Positions 22,000-33,165 of a stretch of DNA of 64,000 nucleotides are shown piece by piece. Position 1 is the first letter of the stretch. The number at the start of each line of letters is the position of its first letter. This DNA is from Tretioscincus oriximinensis (taxonomy: Eukaryota; Chordata; Lepidosauria; Squamata; Gymnophthalmidae). Both the position numbers and the translations under genes were made by a program. The notes under the pieces were generated by a model. It made no database searches and was not told the DNA's origin. It saw only the letters and a list, made by a program, of their open reading frames with translations. The stretch covers positions 503,287 to 567,286 of the forward strand of contig JAJVDF010000302.1 of the NCBI GenBank assembly GCA_022410635.1, given 5' to 3'.

Positions 22000-22315
22000 C
22001 ATCCATGATTTCATAGTCCACCATAAAGCATGGATATTCTGGAATAAATCAGTCCTCACAACGCTTTACTGTGGAATATCAAATTTATTCCAGATTTATT
22101 CCAAAATATCCATGCTTCATTGTGGACTGTCAAATTATAGTGAAATAAATAAGTGATGTGTGGATACAGCTCATTTATGTAAAATTTATATTTTAAACTA
22201 CATCCATAATTTGATAGTCCACAATAAAGCATGGATATTCTGGAATAAATCAGTCCCCACAATGCTTTATTGTGGAATATCCAACAATAGTGGAATAATG
22301 CCTTAATAAGTAACC
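22000..22315. repeat. Fold-back MITE-like element, one full hairpin plus a second unit
   Basis: In 22005-22145 the left arm 'catagtccaccataaagcat', continuing 'ggatattctggaataaat', is nearly the reverse complement of 'atttattccaaaatatcc', continuing 'atgcttcattgtggactgt'. A second unit at 22200-22300 repeats the left arm and centre: 'gatagtccacaataaagcatg' in two segments, then 'cagtccccacaatgctttattgtgg'. The arms are about 45 bp. No coding capacity. Confidence 0.75.
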
Positions 22316-22319
22316 AACA

Positions 22320-22770
22320 TCTGAGCCTCTTCAGCCTTGAAAATGGTATGTAAGAGGTAATCTGACTGAAGTGCATAAAGTTATACATGGGTGTGTGTAA
22401 TGTGAATAGAGGAAAAATACCACACAACACTAGGACCATAGGTCATTCTGTGAAATTGATGGGCAAAAGACTTCTAACAGACAAGGAAGGGAAAGCATTT
22501 TTCACCCAGTGTCTTTGGTCTGTGGAATTTACTTCCAGAACAGGCAGGACTCCTAAAATGCCATTTGCAGGGAGTCGTGAACAAGTGCATGTTTTGCTTT
22601 TCTCTGTTCAGACTGCCCAGGTGTATCTGATGGGCCTCTGTATGAGACAGAATGCTGGACTAGATGGGTTCTGGCCCAATCCAGTATGACTCTTCTTATG
22701 TTCTAACAGGTAGTGGTAGGTAGTAGCATGGATAGCTTTAAGACAGGATTAGATAAATTCCTATACACAT
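22320..22770 (+). repeat. CR1 LINE 3' portion, internally deleted
   Basis: Frames read FSLENG.., HSVKLMGKRLLTDKEGKAFF and WSVEFTSR, which are CR1 ORF2 C-terminal landmarks. They then jump to the 3' UTR ('caggcaggactcctaaaatgcca') and end at 22700 with the CR1 terminus 'ccagtatgactcttcttatg'. A second CR1 scrap (SMDSFKTGLDKFL-like) follows at 22707-22770. Confidence 0.7.
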
Positions 22771-23089
22771 GCACACATTTTCCCCCTCCCTTGCCACTCC
22801 CCCAGCCACCTTCCTATAAGGAGAAAAATGTTTCCTGTACCCTGGACTGGACATAGATTGGAAACATTTTTGCTGCTAACAGGAAAATAGTTGCAAGAAG
22901 AAAAGGAACAACAACAAGAAGTCAAACACTTTCTGTTTCTCTACTTTCTGACAGAATTCCTGTTTCTGTTCCAATATAAATTGGGGCATTTGTATTTCTG
23001 CCTGCTTTTTTACACAAAGAATTCCAAAATCATCAAAACTGAACAGAAATGCTTTCTCTTCCATCCTACTACCATCATACTACCAGGTC

Positions 23090-23205
23090 TTTATCCTGTC
23101 TTTACCCATAGGGTAATTGGCATGTGGAATTTAGTTCCAGAAGACATGGTAATAACAGGCAGTCTGGATAGGTTTATGATAGGATTAGACAACATGTATA
23201 GTTGT
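23090..23205 (+). repeat. CR1 ORF2 C-terminal scrap
   Basis: Encodes WNLVPEDMVITGSLDRF, then a GLDN end, matching the last part of the CR1 reading frame at 26950-27050. Confidence 0.6.
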
Positions 23206-24030
23206 CTAGAGCTTGTTGCATACGCAAACAGCATTTTATGGCTTGTAATGTATGGAATATCTGAGGATGGGGAACCACCTTTTCACTTCCATTAAAGCTG
23301 CAAAATTCATTCCTGGTATTTATATGGTAACTCTTGTTTAGTCCAGGAGAAAAAAAACCAGGAGAAAAAAGGACTGAAAGGTTAAAGGTGTGACCACAGC
23401 CTTCCAGGAACTACTAGCCCTGAGGGCAACGTGTACAGGAAAGAGTATTCTTCTGTAGGATTGTGAGCAGGGCCCTGTTTACACAGACTCCGTAATGTTT
23501 TAAGAATCTGTTACATCCATCACACAATTGATATGTTGTAATAAATCTTTAAAATATATTACTGTGCAAATAGGACCTGAGAAAGGATCCAGTGCTGCAG
23601 TTCAACAGTCTGGCAGACTGCTGTATTTTCTGGTTTCTACCTTTGGTTGTGCTTCACTGCTTTAAGTTATTACATGAACGTTATTCTACATTCAACAGCT
23701 GGAAGGAAACATACTTTTGACACTGTTACTTGTCATCTATCAAGGTTCTTTTGAATGAATAACATAGTGATATGTTCTTAATGTAATAAAATCCTGCAAG
23801 GCAAAATCTTGGGAGAGATGGCACTAATCAAGGTCTGTGAAGGGCTGTTATCCTAAGTCTGTCAGATAGCATTTATGATATTCTGAGATTTTAAAAATGA
23901 GTCATTCTTCCCTACTCAGCTTTTCTCCTAATATAGAGACACTGCCTAAAAATTCAGTGGAAATTAACATCAGGAGGGCAATTTTTGATAGGCTGTATGC
24001 TTGATGGATTTTAATGCTCTACATGTTAAG

Positions 24031-25413
24031 AGAATTCATTCTAGCTTATTTTGTTGGTAAACATATTTATTGGATTTTCAATAATATGAAAAATGTGACA
24101 AAACAATAACATACCCAAAAATACAAAAACGAAACAACACAATATATACTAAAACTAAAAACCCTCCTCCCTCCAGATCGACACAAGAATGACAGGGTCA
24201 AAACTTGTTACACCAATTTTAGATGGAAAATAAGCCATAGTGTATGGGTTATGATTGGACTCTGTCTGCCCGCAACACCGAGATCTTTAAACCATTTCCA
24301 ATTATTTATCCACGTATTCCTTGTCCTGATACCTTGTAAAAACATCCTTTATTCTCGAATAACCTACTGTATGAAGAGTTCTAATAGATAATCTTGCCAC
24401 CGATCAACTAACCATTGTTCTTTATTTCTCCATTCTCTTGCCACAACCAGATGTGCTGCCCAAATGGCTCTTTTAATACATTAAATTACCTCAGATTATA
24501 CAAAAGGCATAGACGGTCTTGCTTTTAACCAGAAAAGATTATCTAGTGGAATGTCCTCATTTGTAGTAAGTTTAATTTCCCTTGCTATTTTTATTTTAAA
24601 TCGCCTAATTTCCAGGCATTGTACCCACATATGGAAGTATGTACCCCTCATATTACAAGCCTGCCAACAGGCAGATGGAATTCCTGTCATATGTGCTAGC
24701 TGAGTAGAGGTTTGATACCAGCGAGTCAAGATTTTAAATTCTGCTTCCTTTTGTGATTTTAGTTAACCTCTTTCAGCCGTATATCCGGAATATCTCGATT
24801 CCACACTTGTCTTAGTTCTTGTTGATTATTATACTTAATTCTTACTACTCCATAATATATTCTCCCTAAAATGTGGGCTTCTTTCTTGAGTTTATCTTCT
24901 ACTATTGCTTCAAAAGCATTCGTATGCATCCACATTTTGGTTTTTAAATGTGACTGAGATATAAATGAATACAATGCTAGTTCTTCAAGCCATTGGTTTC
25001 TAATCTGAGTGAGACAGCAGATTTGTTTAATTGAAAGGAGAAAACATTCTGTTGTATACAAGTCTCTGACCCTTCTTATTGCAAAACTCCTGAGATATTT
25101 ATCTAATCTTAATTCATATATTTAAGTGAGGCAACTAACACTGGAAAAGGTACTAATTTTTTTTAACGTTTCCTCTAAATTTTCCAAGTTGCCATGAATG
25201 GTGGCAGCCACAGATTCCTTTTAGTTGTATCAATTTTATCTGTGAGAATACAGAGGTCTCTCATCCCATAGAGGATCCCCTCTAATCTAATTTATTATGA
25301 TAAAAGTATTCAACCAGATGCCATTCTTAATAATAAGAAGCTAGACTTGGAAACCCCCATCCAGCCTCTTATTGGGAAGTAAAGAAAGTAGAATTACATT
25401 CTAGCTTATTTTT
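24031..25413 (-). mobile_element. L1 LINE, 5'-truncated, with ~22-bp target-site duplication
   Basis: Minus-strand frames 25061-24759 and 24729-24496 encode the C-terminus of L1 ORF2. Landmarks are SHLKTKMWM, IYYGVVRIKYNN and ILTRWYQTSTQLAHM, then a Cys-rich CWQACNMRGTYFHMWVQC. The remaining 440 bp to the left is 3' UTR. Flanking direct repeats 'agaatt(a)cattctagcttatttt' lie at 24031-24052 and 25390-25413, one indel apart. This is typical of target-primed reverse transcription. The frames are shifted relative to each other, so the copy is inactive. Confidence 0.8.
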
Positions 25414-25816
25414 ACAATCTGTGGTATCTAAAAATGATTTCATCTCAGCATGGATATTTACATACAACCTTTTCATTGTTTATAGCAACAATGAATGAGG
25501 TGACTAGGATTATGTGCTGATGAAGGAAAATTAAACTTGGTGGAAAATATGAATACATAAATTTCTTCAATCCTTTATCAGTTTAATTGCTTTCCGGATA
25601 ATTCTCTGAGGACAGACTATTCCAGAAGAGACAGTATAGGTACAAATAGTACTCCCATGTCCTCAAATAAACGACTGGTTCTTACAGGCCTGTTTTTATC
25701 TACTAAATTTTTAAACATAAGAATCTGCTGAATATCTTTGGTGAAACTAGTGATTTTCTGCAGGCTGTTTATGGTTTGTGAAGACCACATTAAAATTTGA
25801 TCATGTGAATCCTAGC

Positions 25817-25840
25817 CATTATTATTATTATTATTCATTC
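25817..25840 (+). repeat. (TTA)n microsatellite
   Basis: About seven TTA/ATT units in a row. Confidence 0.8.
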
Positions 25841-26394
25841 TTAATATGCATTTTCCCAGAATAACTAGCAAGGGGATCTCAGGCACCCGAGAGAGGAAAA
25901 AGAAAAAGGTAACTAGATCTTTTGAAGAAGTTGACTTGTATACAATTGCTCATGCTGTCTACTTTTTTCTTGTTAGTCTTTTAACCCTTGCTCAAATATT
26001 CTAGTCTAACATTTGCATTTTCCCGGTTAGAACAGTTTGTGGTTTAGATGCAAAAGAAGTTTTTCTTTCCTTTTCCTGAACTCTTCTTTATGCCCAGGTG
26101 TGCAGCTCCACCACAAACTTTCACTTCATGCAACTAATTCTTGAGTTGGAAAAAAGAGCAAGAATGAGATTGTGCAACCAAAGACCTCCAACTGCTCTTG
26201 TTTCTTCATTTTCCTAAAGCTATTGTTCCCAAGATTTCAGTACATTCTCTTGTTGGCTGTGTCCATTAATTTCCAAAGAACCCCTGTTCAGTTTCCAGTA
26301 GAAAGATGTCCTACCACTTTGGTGAGCCACTATGAAATAAAAGTTTATTTCAAGAGTAGATTTCAAAGAAATACTGAATGTATGTTAGTCTAGA

Positions 26395-26500
26395 TCCAGA
26401 AAATCTAGTAAGGAGGTTTCATTTAGAGGCTAACCAAAAAAGATAGGTGAAGTGAGCATTTGTAAGCAAGTCTACTTCTTCAGATGCTAGGGCCCTGATT
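26395..26500 (-). repeat. Repeat family R1, copy
   Basis: On the minus strand it shows 'gcatctgaagaagtagacttg', 'ttagcctctaaatg' and 'agactaacatacattcag' order. An opposite-strand copy lies at 27318-27400, beyond a CR1. Confidence 0.5.
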
Positions 26501-26569
26501 AATCACCCACACCCACATTTACATTTTTTTAAAAAAATCAAATTCCATGTTGGGGCTAATTAGGAAAGG

Positions 26570-27255
26570 AATCGAAAACAAGTCAGCAAGTGTTTTGCCT
26601 CTTTATAAATCTGGGGTGAGGCCACATTTGGAATCCTGTGTTCAGTTCTGATCAACACATCTCAAGAGGGATATTGTAGAAGTAGAGAAGGTACAGAAAA
26701 GGGCAACAAGAATGATCAAGGGACTGCAGCACCTCCATTATGAAGTCAGGCTGCAACGTCTGGACCTCTTCAGCCTCAAAAAACGACATTTGAGAGGTGA
26801 TCTGATTGAAATGTACAAAATTATGCATAGGATGGATAGGGTGAATAGAGAAAAAATGTTTTTTCTATCACACAACACTAAGTCCAGAGGGCATTCCTTG
26901 AAATTGATGGGCAAAAAAATGAGAACAGACAAAGGAAAGTATTTTTTCACCCAGATAGGCCTGTGGAATTTACTTTATGAAGTGGTGGTGATAGCTAACA
27001 GCTTGGATAGTTTCAAGACAGGACTAGACAGGTTTATGGACACAAGGGTATAAATGGGTCCTAGGATGGATGTCTGGATGCTGCCTCCGGGATGGGGCAA
27101 CAGGCAGGATTCCTGAAATACCATTTGCAGGGAATCGAGAACAGGCACATATTTTGCCTTCTTCAGATTACTCAGGTGCATTTGGTGGGCCACTGTGGAC
27201 TAGGTGGGCTCTGGCCTGATTCAGCAGGACTCCTCTTATATTATGTTCTTCCATG
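26570..27255 (+). mobile_element. CR1 LINE 3' portion
   Basis: Colinear CR1. The frame from 26600 reads KSGVRPHLESCVQF-like, EKVQKRATRMIKGLQHL, then LQRLDLFSLKKRHLRGDLIE and HNTKSRGHSLKLMGKKMRT, ending SLDSFKTGLDRFM near 27050. The 3' UTR follows with 'caggcaggattcctgaaata' and 'cattt.gtgggccactgtggac', ending 'ggcctgattcagcaggactcc'. An open frame of 113 codons (26712-27053) survives, but its upstream RT is missing. Confidence 0.8.
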
Positions 27256-27317
27256 TCTATCATTATTTCCAGCATTCAGTTTGCTGCAGATAGTCTGTCC
27301 CTAGGCATTGTTCCTTA

Positions 27318-27400
27318 GCATCTGAAGAAGTAGATGTACTTTATTCTTATTAGTCTCTAAAGTGCTACAAGCTCCCCTTGGTACTATTTCAGGAATGTAT
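27318..27400 (+). repeat. Repeat family R1, copy
   Basis: 'catctgaagaagtagatgtac', 'ttagtctctaaagtgctacaag' order, truncated after that. Confidence 0.5.
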
Positions 27401-28711
27401 AAGAAGAATTAATAAAACTGTGCAGAATTCATGGAACACAAAAATGATCTGTCCTTTGTAGTTCCTAAGTCTCAGTCTTAAAACTGTAGAAACATTCTCT
27501 TCAACTTTGAAATGCTCAGGAAAAAGTGGCTTAAACCCCTCGTATTTCAGTCCCTTTGCTTGCATTTGCCTCCTTTGTTTCCTTCTGCCCTCACATGGAT
27601 CTCTCTAGACATTCCATTTATTGTTATTAGTACTGGCCAACTCTAAGCTTTTGACTGGTAGATTTTAATTGAGAACCCTAATCTTTCTCCAGTGGATCAG
27701 AACTGATTTGCCAAATCAGAAATTGGATCTAAACCACCATTTCATCGAATTGAACTGGCAGATGAGGCAAAGGAGACTGAACTCAAACTGAACAACTAAT
27801 TGTAGCACTGTTAGGCCTATAGCCTATTAAAACCCATGTGGAAATAAGCTACATTCCTGAACATGGTCACACTTTCTGATTGTGCCTTGAAAAGTGGCAT
27901 AAGAGTAGACCATTCATGTTGAATTGTTTGTCTACCTTTACATGTGTCGACATAGGTTTGTCTTGGTCGCTTTTTATTTGCTTGTGTGAAGAATTGATAT
28001 ATGAGGAGCTGTGACATTCATTGGAATTGTTCTTTCCATAACGGCTTTAGTGAGGTCATGTGCTGTGTCCTGTTCTGTGTTTATAGCATTCTGCCAGGAG
28101 ATTTATTTTAATAAAACCCTTTTAAGTAACTGCCATGCTTGCTAATCATAGTGTATCTGCTTCACTGAGCTCCCCATTATGAGTAATTTAATGCTATTAT
28201 TTTAGCCAGGATAGATCTATGTCACCATCTGCCTTAGAAATCTATTGATGAGACTTGTCCAGAATAGCAAGAGTTAGTGGTGTTCACAGAGGGAAATTCT
28301 AAGGGAAGGACTAAATTTCTTGGAATGATGCAGTGCTAAAAAGATTTGATGTAGTTCAAGCTCTTCTTCAAATCTAATGGCGAAAACTTTCTAATTAATC
28401 TCTATATCAACAATAATAGAATATAATAGATTTTATTACAGTCCAAGACCTGAAAATTAAAAGTACATAATCAAATGACATGACATATTTAAAATCAATA
28501 AGATAAATTCCGTAAATTGTAGAATCTTCTACAATATTGTGCAGAGATAGCAAGTTTTATCTTGCTCTTGAAGCTGCTTACCTTTTTCATGCCAGTTTCT
28601 AAAATGTTAAGAGACCCCCTTGCTAAATATCTTAGGCAAGAATGGCAGAGAAATTAAGAAATGGTCTTTTAACTGAGAGATCTTTCCAACCTCCAACTAC
28701 AAGCAGCAGGT

Positions 28712-29010
28712 ATGGATAGCTCAGTCGCTAAGGAAACGGTCTCTCATCTGAGACATGGGGTTTCAAAGCCCTGTGTGGGATGTGGGGATGGATGAGTACC
28801 TTCCACTAGCCTGCAGTTCTAGCTGACCCAGCTATTCGAAAGCATAAATTGCAAGAAATTGCAACTGACTGCAAGTAGATACATGGGAACCATCACAGTC
28901 TGGTGGGCAAGATAGAAGGTCAGCCTTTGGCCAAAATATATCCTTGTAAACAGCTTTGAGTCCCTTTGAAAGGTGAGAAAAGCGGGGGGAAAGAACCAAG
29001 TTCTTCTTCT
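28712..29010 (+). repeat. tRNA-headed SINE (second family), full length
   Basis: The tRNA-like head has an A box (tagctcagtcgctaagga) and a degenerate B box (gtttcaaagcc). The body has 'agctattcgaaagca', 'gcaagtagatacatggga' and 'ctggtgggcaagatagaa'. The tail is 'agctttgagtccctttgaa', then 'ggtgagaaaagcgggg', ending TTCTTCTTC. Best preserved together with 52277-52560. Confidence 0.75.
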
Positions 29011-29255
29011 ACGAGCATCTGTCTACATGCTATAAATTTATCCATTATTTCTTTTTGTTCTACTGATTGAAGATTGTTCAGGTCTGATGCATCCATATTA
29101 GCTGTTAGAACAGTTTGTATATTAAACATGTTTATTTCCTCTTGTACTTTTTTCCAACATACTTGTACAATTTCACATTCCCAAACATATAATATACTCC
29201 TCTTTGTTGGCAGCCATGCCAGCATAAGTCATTTATATTTAGAAAAAATGTACTA
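29011..29255 (-). repeat. L1 ORF2 C-terminal fragment
   Basis: The minus strand reads LPTKRSILYVWECEIVQVCW, then KKVQEEINMFN, matching the L1 ORF2 C-terminal Cys/Trp-containing segment. It is sandwiched between a SINE and the left end of the DIRS-like element. Confidence 0.55.
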
Positions 29256-29267
29256 ATTGTGCTGGAG

Positions 29268-29410
29268 TTCACGGAAGATGGAACCGGGAGGGGATGCCAG
29301 AAAACCATGGGTTATTCTGTCCGACCCCCTCTGCAGGAAAGCGACAGAATGGTACCTCCCTAGGGTATATAACCCCCCACCCCCCAAATGAGGGAGGCCC
29401 AGTCATTTCT
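29268..29410 (+). repeat. Left inverted terminal repeat of the DIRS-like element
   Basis: Runs from 'ttcacggaagatgg' through 'gcgacagaatggtacctccc' and 'caaatgagggaggcccagtc'. Each block has its complement in the right terminus in reverse order. Confidence 0.88.
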
Positions 29411-29659
29411 GTTGCTTTGCTTCGCAGGAAATTTGATAAGAGTCTGACAGCTGCACTGGCTACAGTTTATGGACTTGAAAAAAAAGCAGGATTACGAGGT
29501 TTGTGGAGACCTTCCCCATTTGGATCTGTCTTTCCACGGGGCAGCGAAGATGTTAGAGGAATGGAGGCGGCGGCAACCACAGCAACATCAGAAGCCGAAG
29601 TGTAGTGCCCATCAGAACCCCGCAATCTCAGACCGCTGAGATTCTAAGGGATTTAGACA

Positions 29660-30330
29660 ATGTTGGGCATGCTTGAAATAGTAAGACTTCAGGCAGCAGT
29701 TACAATTCCTGCAGCCCCAGGGTCACATGGGAGACACCCTGAGGCGGCAGCCACACTAGGAATATTTGGAGCGGAGTCAGCTGAGGACTCCTCATTGGAG
29801 CATGGTAGAGCCTCTAAACCAATGAAGAGAGTGCTCCCCTCCGAAGATGAAAGCTCCTCCCATGCTAAGAAGGATAAGAAAGACAAGCACACCAAGTCAA
29901 AGGTAGATAGCTTCTAGGCCATGGGATGTCATCATTCCACCACCTCCAGGGGCTAGCTCAGAAGCAGCATCAGCCTCACCCAGCCTTGTTCACCTTTCTG
30001 AGGAAGAAATGGAGCAGACTTCTGAATACCTGCGAGAACAACTGCAGGGAATCTTCTCTGAAGACGAGGAAGTGCTAGACGAAGCTACCTTGAAAGAATC
30101 AACTTATCAGTCAGTAGTTCCCCGTCTCTTTCCGTTGGAGGATTTTGCCAAACTTCTTCCGAAGATGCTATCCTTGCTCAACATGAAACCTCTCCAACCT
30201 CGTCCTGATGACCTCTTCCCTACTAAACAATTGTCCTCTTCATCTTCCTCTACTGGAAGTAGGGATAGACGTTATCCGTCGAGACACAGATCCTTTGGCT
30301 ACAGCCGTCCCTTTGTCCCGTCTAACGGGA
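29660..30330 (+). pseudogene. Gag remnant of the DIRS-like element
   Basis: The first frame (29660-29917) includes a Lys-rich HAKKDKKDKHTK tract. A second frame from 30009 has an acidic stretch (EQLQGIFSEDEEVLDE) and FPLEDFAKLLPKMLSLLNM, typical of DIRS gag C-termini, then a Ser-run and Arg-rich SRDRRYPSRHRSFGYSR. A frame change separates the two parts, between 29917 and 30009. Confidence 0.6.
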
Positions 30331-30382
30331 TACAGGTCTTATCAGGATCAACCTCCCAAGCAGCCCTCCAGGGAAAGATGGT

Positions 30383-31000
30383 TTTGGTATTCGAACTCAT
30401 TCCGTGGGCTTGCTACCATTCTAGAGCCCTACCTTTTACATCCCAAATTGTAACTAAGGTGCATCGAATGATTGCTCTTCCCCAGTCAATAAGAGCGTCT
30501 CTGATCTGGTGGTCAAATGAATCTCACCTAACTAGAGGTTCCCCGATGACACCCCCAGAACGCATTGTCATCATAACAGATGCGAGTCTTTCTGGATGGG
30601 GTGCACACTGCACGGGCAGGACTGCACAGGGAACTTGGTCAACGAAACAACAGAGACATTCTATTAACTGATTGGAACTTCAGACCATTTGGTTGGCATT
30701 ACGTGCCTTCCATCCTATCATCGTAGGCCAGCATGTTTTAGTAAAGACTGATAACTCTACTGCTAAAGCACATGTGAATAGACAGGGCAGCATCAGGATG
30801 AGGTCTCTGATGATGCTTACTGATGAACTAATGACACGGGCAGAATCTAACCTCTCCATTTCTGGTCTGTATGTACAGGGGGCACTGAATACAGTGGCAG
30901 ATGCACTAAGCCGCCAGGAGCTACCATCATCTGAATGGGCCCTCAACCCAGAAGTGTTCAATATGCTGACAGATTTGTGGGAGATACCGATCATGGATCT
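30383..31000 (+). pseudogene. RT-RNase H linker and RNase H of the DIRS-like element
   Basis: The frame reads LIPWACYHSRALPF and IRASLIWWSN, which is the segment between RT and RNase H in DIRS elements. RNase H follows with Asp at 30579 in IITDASLSGWGAH, Glu at 30675 in ELQTIWLAL, Asp at 30750 in VKTDNSTAKAHVN and Asp in NTVADALSR. A single TGA at 30669-30671 interrupts the frame between the first two catalytic acids. The RT catalytic domain is absent: gag sequence passes into this linker within about 75 bp (30308-30383). Confidence 0.82.
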
Positions 31001-31324
31001 ATTTGCCACACCGGACAACAACCAGGTGCCCAGATTCCTCCCGTTGCTGGTACCCACAAGCAGAGGGGACAGATGCCCTGTTATTCCCATGACCGGAAGA
31101 CTTACTGTATGCCTTTCCTCCAACACCCCTGCTATCCAGATTTCTGGCACGTCTGTGCAGGTCTCCTGTATCATTTATCCTAGTGGCACCATTCTGGCCA
31201 TGCAGGTCTTGGTTTCCTATGCTGAGATCAATGTTGGTAGCAGGTCCAGACCAGATCTATTAATGAAGAAGGGAGTGTGCCATCCAGAACCTCAATGGTT
31301 ATATCTAACTGTGTGGCTGCTCAA

Positions 31325-32370
31325 CGGCAACAATACCAGCAGTTAGGGTATGAAGACTCTGTCATTTCAACCCTGGTGGCAGATAAGTGTAACTCCACAT
31401 TATGCTTATATAGTTCCACTAGGAAAAATTTTTGTTCCTGGGCCCTGGGCCAGAAGGTAGACCCATTCAATCCCTCACTGGAAAAGGTTTTGGCATTCTT
31501 GCAAAGGGGGCAGGTATAGGGCTTGCGTTCAGCACCCTGAAGCGACACATAGCGGCATTGGCGCCAGTGCTGGACATCTCTTGCTCCTTTCAGTTATGTT
31601 CTCATCCTCACATTAAGAAATTCCTTAGGGCTAGGAAGGCTGCTTCAGAACCAGTAAGACACAGGGTCCCTTTTTGGAGCCTGCACGCAGTCCTGACGGC
31701 ACTCACCAAGCCACCATTTGAGCCACTTGATCAGGCCTCTTGGACTCACTTAACATACAAAACAATGTTTTTACTGGCAATTGTAAGTACACGTAGGGTC
31801 TCAGAGCTGGCAGCTCTTTCTCTCCATCCACAGTGCTTGAACTCTAACCCAGACACAGTCATCCTCAGGCCTAGTCCAGAATTTGTGCCTAATGTAAATA
31901 CAGCATATCACGTGACTCAGGATATTATTGTACCATCTTTTTGTTCTGACCCAAAAACTCCTCTGGAAGGGTTCTGGCACACGCTTGATGCCAGATGAGC
32001 CCTGATAATTTATGTGAAATGAACGCAGGAGTTTCGCAGAACGGAATCACTCTTCGTTCTCTTTCATCCAATAAAGAGGGGTCATAGAGCCTCAGCTAAG
32101 ACCTTGGCCTTCTGGGTAGTAGAGTGTGTTAAGGTCGTGTATAGGATACAGGGGAAGATGCCACCAGATTCTATATATGCGCATTCGACCAGATCAGCTT
32201 CCACGTCGTGGGCATACTTCAATAGATCCTTGGAAGAGATCTGCCTGGCGGCAACCTGGAGAAACCCGTCAATGTTTACAAGGCATTATAAGCTTGACAT
32301 ATTCAGATCGTCAAGAGGTGCCCTGGGACATAGAGTCATTCAAAATATTCTGGACATGGATTCTTCCTAG
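31325..32370 (+). pseudogene. Tyrosine recombinase of the DIRS-like element
   Basis: The N-terminal part in one frame reads YEDSVISTLVADK and PFNPSLEKVLAFLQ. A frame change near 31505 leads to LAFSTLKRHIAAL. The first catalytic Arg is in STRRVSELAAL (31795). In-frame stops at about 31996-32030 precede the C-terminal box, with His-x-x-Arg in HSTRSASTSWA (His at 32182) and the Tyr nucleophile in FTRHYKLD (32287-32289). All signature residues are still present, but the ORF is broken. Confidence 0.85.
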
Positions 32371-32404
32371 TCTCCCTCCCGATAGAGGCATGCTGTGGTA
32401 CATC

Positions 32405-32504
32405 CCATGGTCTTCAGGCATCCCTTCCCGGTTCCATCTTCCGTGAAAGAAACACCTACTTACTGTGAGGTGGTATTCTGGAAGATGGAGAGGGAAGGGA
32501 TGCC
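32405..32504 (+). repeat. Internal complementary region (ICR) of the DIRS-like element
   Basis: Left half (32405-32447) is complementary to the outer left terminus (29268-about 29312). Right half (32448-32504) is complementary to the outer right terminus (about 32840-32895). The join at 'ccgtgaa|agaaac' therefore represents the two element ends placed side by side, as in the circular intermediate. Confidence 0.88.
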
Positions 32505-32731
32505 GTTCCATCTGGTGACTAGGGGTATGTTCTTTGTTCATTGTTCATGGTTCTGGTCATTGTATTGTTGTGTACTGAATGATTCTGGTTCCCTTTGTTT
32601 TTTGAGCAGGCAGTTGCCTGCTGTAAGTAATAAAGTTATCTGTGTCTACACATTATGCATGGTGTGCACTCGCTGTTTTTCTTGCTTGGAAGATAGGAGG
32701 CGTACTGGATTGGCTGCACAAGTTATCTTAT

Positions 32732-32895
32732 AGAAAGGACTGGGCCTCCCTCATTTGGGGGTGTATATACCCCAGGAAGGTACCATTCTGTCGCTTTTCT
32801 GCAGGGGGGGTCCAATGGAATAACCCATAGTCTTCAGGCATCCCTTCCCTCTCCATCTTCCAGACTCCACCTCACAGTAAGTAGGTGTTCCTTTC
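32732..32895 (+). repeat. Right inverted terminal repeat of the DIRS-like element
   Basis: Contains 'gactgggcctccctcatttg', 'ggtaccattctgtcgctttt' and 'tcttcaggcatcccttccc', the reverse of the left terminus. It extends about 35 bp further ('ctcacagtaagtaggtgttc') than the left one. That extra stretch matches only the ICR. Confidence 0.88.
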
Positions 32896-32997
32896 TTTAC
32901 CATTTGTGTATAATCTAGTTTTTTATTGTACTTTTCTGATATTCCTAATTTTATTTATTATATCTTTCCTTACTATCCTCATATCTAGACTCCATGT

Positions 32998-33165
32998 CAC
33001 TTCACAAAATTCTCACATGCTTCATGGATATGTCAGGCAGGGATTTTGGGTGTGTGTGTGTGCATATTTGTGGGTGATTTGCATATTCCTGCATTTTCAT
33101 GAGTATCCAAATTAGTATGAATATTAATTGCCCCATTTTGGACCTCAGAAAATCTGGTCAGTCTA
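32998..33165 (+). repeat. 3' half of the TIR element found at 53726-54102
   Basis: Shares 'aaaattctcac.tgcttc', 'tcaggcaggga', 'gtgggtgatttgcatatt' and the terminal 'cagaaaatctggtcagt' with the complete copy. The 5' half is missing. Confidence 0.7.

Larger units (their letters stand above)
29268..32895 (+). mobile_element. DIRS1-like tyrosine-recombinase retrotransposon, reverse transcriptase deleted
   Basis: Inverted termini (29268-29410 and 32732-32895) flank remnants of gag, RNase H and a tyrosine recombinase, in that order. An internal complementary region (32405-32504) is complementary to both outer ends joined together. This is the defining architecture of DIRS1 elements, which replicate through a circle and insert by YR recombination. 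The length is only 3.6 kb because the RT region between gag and RNase H is missing. An AATAAA at 32629-32634 may be the polyadenylation signal. Stops and frameshifts in every ORF indicate an inactive copy. Confidence 0.9.

Noticed and set aside
29294..29605. 103-codon frame at the left end of the DIRS-like element
   Set aside because: Starts inside the inverted terminal repeat and has no similarity to gag. It is probably terminal non-coding sequence.
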